From IMG/VR virus record IMGVR_UViG_3300021964_000209, positions 1-36,273 of that record: a DNA stretch of 36,273 bases. One strand, given 5' to 3'. Shown here in pieces: positions 30,801 through 36,273 of this stretch (positions are counted from its first letter, which is position 1; each line of letters begins with the position of its first letter). Both the position numbers and the translations under genes were made by a program. Under the pieces are notes generated by a model, which had not been told where the DNA came from, did no database searches, and was given only the letters and a program-made list of their open reading frames with translations. This DNA is from a virus.

Positions 30801-33800
30801 CTCCATTTTGAACATCCATAGAGTTATTGTAATCTCTATGAACAACATCACCAACTCTATGTCCTTGAAAATTGTCTACCATAAAACCAGATTTAAATCG
30901 GGTTTTTCCTTCCTCATCAGTTACTTCAAAACTCTCCGCATCTTTTTCTAACAAAGACAATGCAGTAGAATATTCAATATTATCCAAACGACCAGCAATC
31001 TTACCAATGTCTCTCATAGTATATCTTCGGTGATTTACTCTTCGTATTGTAATATCTTGTGGATTAAAAGTATACGCTGGAACAAACATTGTTGCGATTA
31101 ACATTGAATCGTCTGGAGTTTTTGGTAGTTGTGGCAATTCTGCTGATGGTGACTCTATTATTTCAAAATTTCCTTCTGAAGTAAGCACCAACGATGCAAA
31201 TTTAGACAAGAAATATTCAAAATCACTTTGAATAAAAGAGCCAGGTTTTGGAATATCAACAGTTGAACCGCCTTGTGCCGAAAACCCTCTTTCAAAAAAG
31301 TTAAATGAGTTTCCTGATATTTCATCTACTGATGATTGATCAGTAGATGCACCTGTAACGTCCTCAACTCTTGGACGAAAATCGTATACATCTTGAAGTG
31401 GAAATTGACCACTTGGGTTTCTATCTTCCGTATCAATTTTTGACGCAGTATATGTTGGAATATCATCATATTCCATTTGTTTTGCAACGTCAGTATATGA
31501 CTCTACTGTGAACATATCTCCAGCACCATGTTCAAAGTAATCAAATATAATTAACATTCTTCCAATCGGAGCTGCTCTACCTGACTTTCTTATAATTCTT
31601 GCAATGTCATAGTACGAATCTCTTTGACCCGAATCAAGAAGATATCTACTTGTAAGAACTGGATCACCAGCCGTTAGTGAATCAATAGTTGCAGTTGCGC
31701 CCGAGGTTTGACCAGTAATTGTTTCACCAACAGCAAATTTAAGTGTTGTCGATTGCACAAACCCAAATGGACTTGATGTTCCAATAAGTCTTCCTGTTGC
31801 GGTTGAAGTTCCACCAGTTATTTTTTCTCCAAGTTCAAATGTTCCAACAGCTGAAGATACAGTCATAGTTGGAGCAACAGCATCAGTTGATGTGTCTTGA
31901 GAATCGTAAACTGCTGCAAGTTTAAATGCATCTGCACGACCAAGAGATATTTCTTTATCGGAGGTCTGCGCTCCATAGTTTTTATAAGTATTTCGAACTG
32001 CTACTTGTTTCATTAAAACAGTTGTTTTAGTTTTTGGAGTTACATTTGTTTTAAGAATAGTTGCAATCACTTTAACTATTGCACTGTCACCAAGAATAGT
32101 ATTATCGGTAATTGTTATTTGAGTACCAGTTGGAGTACCACCTCTAGTAAAATTTGCAGTACTAACTAGTTGACCAGCAACACCAGTACCATCACCAGCA
32201 GTAAGAATTGACATTACATAATCTTTTTCTGAGTGTGCAACAAAAGTTTCTGAACCAGTGGTAGTAAAAGTTACTGCACCATCACCATCAGTTGTTCCGA
32301 TAAACTGTCTGCGAACTGTATATTGTGTATCTCTTGTTCCAGCTGCAACATTAGCTGCAGTAGTTGTTCTTTTAATAGCATTTTTAGGAAGTTTTTCTAA
32401 TAAATTAACTTTATCGGTATCTGTTATTTTTGAAAATAAACCACTTTCATCAGACTCAAGTAAAATACCTCCACCTGCTCCACCTTGAAGAGTATATTCT
32501 CCTGTATCACCATTCTCTCGACCACCTAAAGAAAATTTACCATCATCTTCTGATGAACCAGTAATTGAATTAATTACAAGTTTTTGTATTCTATCAGTAT
32601 TATTAGTAATTTGTGTTTTCACTAAGTCAGCAGTAAAGTTATGAGCTGCAGTGTCATCTAACATTACCATAGAATCAACTTGTTGAAAGGTGTGAGTATT
32701 ATCTGCATCTTCACCGTTTGCAGCAATCATTGTTATATTTTCATCAGAACTATTTTCTACAATCTTATCACCTTCTGTCGAATCTGAAACAGTAAATGTT
32801 TCACCGTTAGAAAATCTTCCAGAAGTTTTCATTACAACCAATTGTGTTCCAGATGTAGTTGCATTAATATCGCTATTATTGACAACGAATCCAGTTGCAC
32901 CAGATTGAACACCAGTAATTTTTGCACCTTGCGTAAAATTAGCAGTCAGTGTTGGACTAGGAGTATCACTTAAAGTGATGTATGTAAACATTCTTATATC
33001 AAAAAGATATGCTTTGTATTGTGCGCCATCAGAACCAACTGATGTTGAGTCAGTCGATACTGGTTCAAATGCTCTTATACGACACTGCCCTAAAGCTGCT
33101 ACAGATGGAGCGATACCTTTAGTAGTTATTTTTTCTCCATAAAGAGCAACAGTCTTAAACGCGGTTGACTCACCAGTTATAAATGTAATATCAGGAGTGC
33201 CGTATATATTTGTAACAGTTGCAAAATTTCCTAAATCAAACTGTGTGACACCAGAGTTTACTGTTGCAAAATCTCTAGATTTATTAAGGTCTTTAAATGT
33301 TGGAGATATTTTTTCAACCTCATAACCTTTAACATAAGCTTTACCAGTAGAAACTTGTAAAGTTAATAAATCATTAGTTGCAGTATTCCCATCGTCAGTA
33401 GTATCGTTTGCTGTGTATACACCAACTTCTTCATTTAAATCTGTAGTTTCTCTAGCAACAACATTAAATGGACGAACAGTGTAATCTCCAGATTCATCAG
33501 CAGTTCTTCTTGCAAGAGTCTTTCCTAAAATATTTAAATCTTCTCTTTCTACTTTTGCAAGAACTTTGTCTTTTTTTACATCTAATAACTGAATAAAGTT
33601 AGTAGGTATTGTTGCATCTCTCGCGTATTTTGCAAGTGCAATAGAAAGCTGAAGTCGATGTGCGCCCTTTGCTGCAAAGTTTGTAGAACCAGTTGCATTG
33701 TCTAAAAGACTAGATGTTCCTTCGGGCGTAACAATATTTTCTGTTACTGTGAACCCAATCAAATAACTTGATTCTGTAGAATATTTTTCAATAACCAATG

Positions 33801-34458
33801 TTTCCTCTGAACATTCTACAAAGAAACCACGAATGTAATAAACCCCTGATTGAATGATAGCTGCTGAACCAGTTGCAGCTGCAGGCCCTAACGAACCTTG
33901 AAGTTGAGCAGTGGTCGAACCTTTTGCAACACTAAACTCCGAAGTAAATGTTGTTGCAGATGCAACTGAAGTAGCATATGTACTTGTATGCGTCACTCCG
34001 GCAGATGATAAAATATCTTCTCCGTCTGCAAAAACAACTGTTTCATTATCTGTTCCAGTTTTTTCATAACTAATAAAAAGTGTTGGTTGGTCTGTTGCGG
34101 TTGCAGCTGCAAACCCAATAACTTTTGCAGTAACGCCAGTTGTTGCTCCTGTAATTGTTACAGGAGTTGTTGCATTATAATACTGAGATGGGTCAACTGT
34201 CTCTCCAGCAAACGTGGTTGCTAATTTTAAAGAGTAGTACTTATTATTATAAGAGATGGCGCCAGGGATAACCATTGACCCTTCTCTAAACGTATAAGTT
34301 CCATGCTGTTCAATCTGATGTTGTAGTTGCGACTGTAATTGTGTAAGCTCTCTAGCCTGTATCGCAAAGCCAGGGCGAAATAAAGTTCTTACATAATTAT
34401 TCGCACCATCGTGGTCATCATAATAAGGAGCTACATTTAAATCTGTTTTCTGAGCCAT
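27880..34458 (-). CDS. Giant virion structural protein, DUF4815 type
   Basis: A 2192-residue protein. The N-terminus (AQKTDLNVAPYYDD, then LFRPGFAIQARELTQLQSQL) is the start typical of DUF4815 proteins, which are large baseplate or fibre-related virion proteins of marine T4-like phages. Further known blocks are GFKPNTRLYPFFNKRDVSKF near 1417, SVDVFFGAKDANVPVTMEIR near 1590, and a KIGDEIITYTTISGSTISG to RGVNSTTATTHAAG segment near 1823-1856. Several short ITG-SGATA-type modules are scattered in the first 930 residues. Few hydrophobic segments and no signal peptide. It starts right after the gp8 stop, so a baseplate role is likely. Confidence 0.85.
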   Translation of the reverse strand: MAQKTDLNVAPYYDDHDGANNYVRTLFRPGFAIQARELTQLQSQLQHQIEQHGTYTFREGSMVIPGAISYNNKYYSLKLATTFAGETVDPSQYYNATTPVTITGATTGVTAKVIGFAAATATDQPTLFISYEKTGTDNETVVFADGEDILSSAGVTHTSTYATSVASATTFTSEFSVAKGSTTAQLQGSLGPAAATGSAAIIQSGVYYIRGFFVECSEETLVIEKYSTESSYLIGFTVTENIVTPEGTSSLLDNATGSTNFAAKGAHRLQLSIALAKYARDATIPTNFIQLLDVKKDKVLAKVEREDLNILGKTLARRTADESGDYTVRPFNVVARETTDLNEEVGVYTANDTTDDGNTATNDLLTLQVSTGKAYVKGYEVEKISPTFKDLNKSRDFATVNSGVTQFDLGNFATVTNIYGTPDITFITGESTAFKTVALYGEKITTKGIAPSVAALGQCRIRAFEPVSTDSTSVGSDGAQYKAYLFDIRMFTYITLSDTPSPTLTANFTQGAKITGVQSGATGFVVNNSDINATTSGTQLVVMKTSGRFSNGETFTVSDSTEGDKIVENSSDENITMIAANGEDADNTHTFQQVDSMVMLDDTAAHNFTADLVKTQITNNTDRIQKLVINSITGSSEDDGKFSLGGRENGDTGEYTLQGGAGGGILLESDESGLFSKITDTDKVNLLEKLPKNAIKRTTTAANVAAGTRDTQYTVRRQFIGTTDGDGAVTFTTTGSETFVAHSEKDYVMSILTAGDGTGVAGQLVSTANFTRGGTPTGTQITITDNTILGDSAIVKVIATILKTNVTPKTKTTVLMKQVAVRNTYKNYGAQTSDKEISLGRADAFKLAAVYDSQDTSTDAVAPTMTVSSAVGTFELGEKITGGTSTATGRLIGTSSPFGFVQSTTLKFAVGETITGQTSGATATIDSLTAGDPVLTSRYLLDSGQRDSYYDIARIIRKSGRAAPIGRMLIIFDYFEHGAGDMFTVESYTDVAKQMEYDDIPTYTASKIDTEDRNPSGQFPLQDVYDFRPRVEDVTGASTDQSSVDEISGNSFNFFERGFSAQGGSTVDIPKPGSFIQSDFEYFLSKFASLVLTSEGNFEIIESPSAELPQLPKTPDDSMLIATMFVPAYTFNPQDITIRRVNHRRYTMRDIGKIAGRLDNIEYSTALSLLEKDAESFEVTDEEGKTRFKSGFMVDNFQGHRVGDVVHRDYNNSMDVQNGELRPAHRSKGINLIEDTTIDSVRTSRGYQKTGDLITLPYTNEVVLDQPLATRLERVNPFLTATWIGQVNLTPSSDTWFETDVLPDLTINKEGDYDAVLARERNNLGTVWNSWQTQWSGVVETSVETFGSQTFTFGTFRVRTADTMTRTTNSIRTDQTRTGVNTSVALRVDRESQGERVLSVVAIPTMRAVTIKFSGGGFKPNTRLYPFFNKRDVSKFCYPFADQTESGAEPAASTLVQGTNIVTDAVGNAKGRFHLPDPKVAGNPQFSTGDVEFKLTSSSTNKTVGSATAPGSVGTAIFSAVGLLTTKQTTIIATRNAEVTRTDVNESTSFTTQQTTESPIARRVDPIAQTFSIPTETDTLGPAGRFITSVDVFFGAKDANVPVTMEIRNVINGYPGPTVIPFGRVIKPAADITVDSTSATATTFTFPSPVYVETNTEYCIVLISYTPEHKVWIAQMGEDDIVSGNSVQDQPAWGILFKSHNNTGWAISPMEDLKYTLKCASFTTGSTGTCTLTNDDVPVATLGEDPIVITDASTTIQVKHQDHHMYDVVNNVTIDKVSSGLTTTLESAITSTSSIIELSSGTNFGNTSGIYSNTTGGSGGTFTIKIGDEIITYTTISGSTISGAIRGVNSTTATTHAAGATVEFYQVYRVPLTEINKTHTSIGNTGIDSYTITSSTTPEVGATGSSVQVGGTTATATENALMDYFSTNIETLALPKTAITANALVTTGTSPSGSQSSYLNTRNDESISPINFALNDNYELDKPYIIASAINETNELGGRKSLEVRLNMSTTDAALSPIIDTGRMGIITVANRLDNIDSSSDVFPTTDFVSSNENEGDSNTAIYLTKQVNLAIPATSLRVIVDVHRPSTSDVKVLYKLLRTDSAIDFDDLAFEFFNPNSSQGAGSPDTTIAPATTRGSFTEYQYSAGLRDNGGGDILDEFSGFQVKIVMQGTNCAAPPRLKDLRILALDKGYG

Positions 34459-34459
34459 A

Positions 34460-35959
34460 CTAGAATTCCACTATAAGTTTAATATCTTCCGTTTGGTCAC
34501 TTGCACGACCTATCGGTTTTCTGTTTTCTTGGTATATAATATTTCCACTATCGGGTTCAAGTTCTGGATTTGCATATCCGTCAACAAACGTGATAGTATT
34601 TGAATTTGCAAGTGTTACTGCGCTGTCTGCGGTTGAGTCTGGAGTTCCAGTTGCACTAGAAGATGCACCTGTAACTGCGTTTGCACCAGAAAACGCGACA
34701 TATGCACCAGTAGTGCTGTTTGTTCCAAAATCTCCAAATCGTTCTTGTTGATAATAAAGAATTGAAAGTGTGCTATCCCACTCAACTACTTTACCTATTG
34801 CGCCAGTAGATGTTTGGGTTATTTTTTCATCAGCAGTAAATGTTCCTGATACTGAGGTTAATTTTAGTGCATATGTCTGACGATGGGTTGATGCTGACGC
34901 AACGGTAGAAGTTCCATATGTTGTTGGGTCTATAACAAGAGAAATATTTCTAAAGTCATTTCCTGTTAGTAGATCATCTCCTTCTGCGCCAGTTAGAGTT
35001 GATTGCATCATTACATAATGACCACCCAACTCAGCTACTGCATCATTTCCATGTCCTTCTTTTGGACTAATTACAACTGTTACTGCGCCACCAGTTCCAC
35101 TACCTACAGAGGCAGAGGAAGTTAATGCAGTATCAGAAAATATATAATCATCACCAAGATTAACTGTTCCGTATGTATATCCACTACCAGCATCATGAAT
35201 TGATGTGTCCGTTCCAGCAGCCAATCCAAAAGAAACAATTGCACCACCAGAGATAACGATAGAAACTATTGCACCAGAGGATGTGCCTGCACTTGTTCCA
35301 TCACCATATACAGCTGCGTAATACGTTCCGTCTGTATAACCCGAACCACCAGTTATCTGCAAACTTTCAATCGCACCATCAACCGCAGCTGCACTTACAG
35401 TGCTGTCAGTTGATACTGGCATAAAGTCAACAGTAAGAAATTTTGTTTGTTGTGATGCAGAAATGGTGTACATATATTTTAACACATAACCACCTAATGC
35501 AAAGGCTGATGTTGATTCAGACGTAGGTTCAGAACCACTATATGCAGTTCCACCATTATTATCTAATACTTTGTAGACTCTGTTATCAGATGTGCGAAAA
35601 AAGAATGTAGATTGGTAAAGACTTGTTGCACCAGATGTGGATGCATTTGATGAACTTATGTTATCATCATACATGTCATATATGGTGTTGTTTGCCCAAT
35701 CCCTTCTAGGAAGTGCATAAGATATATCACTAGATGTAATATTTTTTAATGCAACCGCAGAGTCCCAAGTATAAAATTCAGTAGAAACATCGTCAGCAGG
35801 AGTAGGGGGAGAATTGTCTGTTCCCCCTGTAGTTCCTGATGTAAATGGAGTTGCCTTACCAATCATTAGATAATAAACATTAGCAGACGATTCAGAGAAC
35901 GATTCAAAAAAGTTCCCTGCATTGTGTTGTCTAAATTTTTCTGTTATGATTGCTGACAT
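34460..35959 (-). CDS. gp8: Baseplate wedge protein gp8
   Basis: A 499-residue protein. The ends match T4 gp8 (334 residues): IITEKFRQHNAGNFFESF at the start, LPRRDWANN near 83-91 (IPRRDWGD in T4), and the last 24 residues with ENRKPIG and DQTEDIKLI (ENRPPI, DQTEEINIL in T4). Between them lies an insertion of about 160 residues rich in Gly, Ser and Thr. gp8 forms part of the wedge around the hub. GGGAAG precedes the ATG and an exact late box lies 25 bases upstream. Confidence 0.9.
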   Translation of the reverse strand: MSAIITEKFRQHNAGNFFESFSESSANVYYLMIGKATPFTSGTTGGTDNSPPTPADDVSTEFYTWDSAVALKNITSSDISYALPRRDWANNTIYDMYDDNISSSNASTSGATSLYQSTFFFRTSDNRVYKVLDNNGGTAYSGSEPTSESTSAFALGGYVLKYMYTISASQQTKFLTVDFMPVSTDSTVSAAAVDGAIESLQITGGSGYTDGTYYAAVYGDGTSAGTSSGAIVSIVISGGAIVSFGLAAGTDTSIHDAGSGYTYGTVNLGDDYIFSDTALTSSASVGSGTGGAVTVVISPKEGHGNDAVAELGGHYVMMQSTLTGAEGDDLLTGNDFRNISLVIDPTTYGTSTVASASTHRQTYALKLTSVSGTFTADEKITQTSTGAIGKVVEWDSTLSILYYQQERFGDFGTNSTTGAYVAFSGANAVTGASSSATGTPDSTADSAVTLANSNTITFVDGYANPELEPDSGNIIYQENRKPIGRASDQTEDIKLIVEF

Positions 35960-35983
35960 ATTTTTCTTCCCATTTGTTTCTAC

Positions 35984-35991
35984 TATTTATA
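35984..35991 (-). promoter_or_regulatory. T4-type late promoter box for gp8
   Basis: An exact TATAAATA on the minus strand, giving a leader of about 19 bases with a GGGAAG ribosome site. Confidence 0.7.
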
Positions 35992-35998
35992 AGAAAGT

Positions 35999-36250
35999 TT
36001 AGGACACTTTCACTTCACTTTCTTCTTTATTTTTTACCTCAGTAGATTCTTCTTTTTCTTTTTCTGCTTCCACCGAAACCAAGAACCCCTGAGAGAATGC
36101 TTGTTCTGCAACTTTTACTTGATCTAAATCAAATGTTAGTTGTGCAGCTTTTGCTTTACAGGAACGAATTTGACTTAAAAGATATCTTTGTTCTTCATTG
36201 AAATCTTCCTCTGTGTACTTTGTTCCATTTATGTTTATTACTTCTGACAT
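35999..36250 (-). CDS. Small acidic protein, possibly DUF6447-like
   Basis: An 83-residue protein starting MSEVININGTKYTEEDFNEE. The INGxxY start, followed by QLTFDLDQVKVAEQAF, resembles a small family common in marine T4-like phages (INGKEY, then ELARLQ and TAR.AY). The C-terminus is a run of Glu, Lys and Ser. Function unknown. It comes just before gp8 with a strong AAGGAG ribosome site, so it is likely made with baseplate proteins. Confidence 0.75.
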   Translation of the reverse strand: MSEVININGTKYTEEDFNEEQRYLLSQIRSCKAKAAQLTFDLDQVKVAEQAFSQGFLVSVEAEKEKEESTEVKNKEESEVKVS

Positions 36251-36273
36251 TTTTTTTCTCCTTCAATTTAATT

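Noticed and set aside
1-36273. Searched by eye for CRISPR arrays, insertion sequences, integrase genes, attachment sites, rRNA and tRNA genes.
   Set aside because: None seen; the only tandem repeat is the 51-base coding repeat at 7387-7488.

Overview
The window is the structural and replication core of a lytic, T4-like marine myovirus of the cyanophage/pelagiphage type. The DNA is visibly AT-rich. Almost every gene lies on the minus strand and belongs to the T4 core set: gp8, gp13-gp22, gp23, a gp3-like protein, uvsY, uvsW, gp55, gp47 and gp46. The marine T4-like hallmarks are a cobS-type ATPase beside a von Willebrand (VWA) partner, a phage peptide deformylase, several 2OG-Fe(II) oxygenases, and a giant DUF4815-type virion protein. 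No photosynthesis gene is present, and the host cannot be read from the sequence. A PqqA peptide gene hints at a PQQ-using heterotroph rather than a cyanobacterium; that is inference.

Layout from the right end, in the direction of transcription. 36250-26953 holds baseplate and fibre-type virion genes: a small acidic protein, gp8, the 2192-residue DUF4815 protein, a small coiled-coil protein and a fibre-like protein. 26893-23819 holds neck, tail-completion and small terminase genes (gp13, gp14, gp15, gp16). 23789-21538 holds a 2OG oxygenase and the large terminase gp17. 21231-21533 is a plus-strand gene for a degenerate HNH-like zinc protein. 21120-13939 is the tail and prohead block (gp18, gp19, gp20, gp67, gp68-like, an unknown protein, gp21, gp22). 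13898-11363 holds the major capsid protein gp23, a self-contained winged-helix gene with its own promoter and terminator, a 24-residue PqqA peptide gene and a gp3-like tail terminator. 11246-3176 is the recombination, late-transcription and nuclease block (uvsY, two 2OG oxygenases, uvsW, an Sm-like protein, a Tyr/Lys-repeat protein, gp55, gp47, a small protein, gp46, deformylase). 3043-3216 is a plus-strand gene for a small exported or membrane protein. 2762-1 holds the VWA/HExxH protein and the cobS-type AAA+ ATPase, which runs off the window.

Regulation can be read in part. Exact T4 late-promoter boxes (TATAAATA) sit before gp8, gp13, gp18, gp22, pqqA/gp3, uvsY, the Tyr/Lys-repeat gene and both plus-strand genes. 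This fits the presence of gp55, the late sigma factor. The VWA/cobS pair has a different promoter class, TTGACA-N17-TAnnnT with a conserved CTTGGC in the spacer, present three times. The winged-helix gene has a third type, TTGACT-N18-TATAGT, and is followed by a strong terminator; another strong terminator follows gp23.

The most notable item is the PqqA precursor peptide gene at 11956-12030. It is short enough to be missed by usual gene calling, has a strong ribosome site, and is placed under a late promoter together with the tail terminator gene. No other PQQ gene is in the window.
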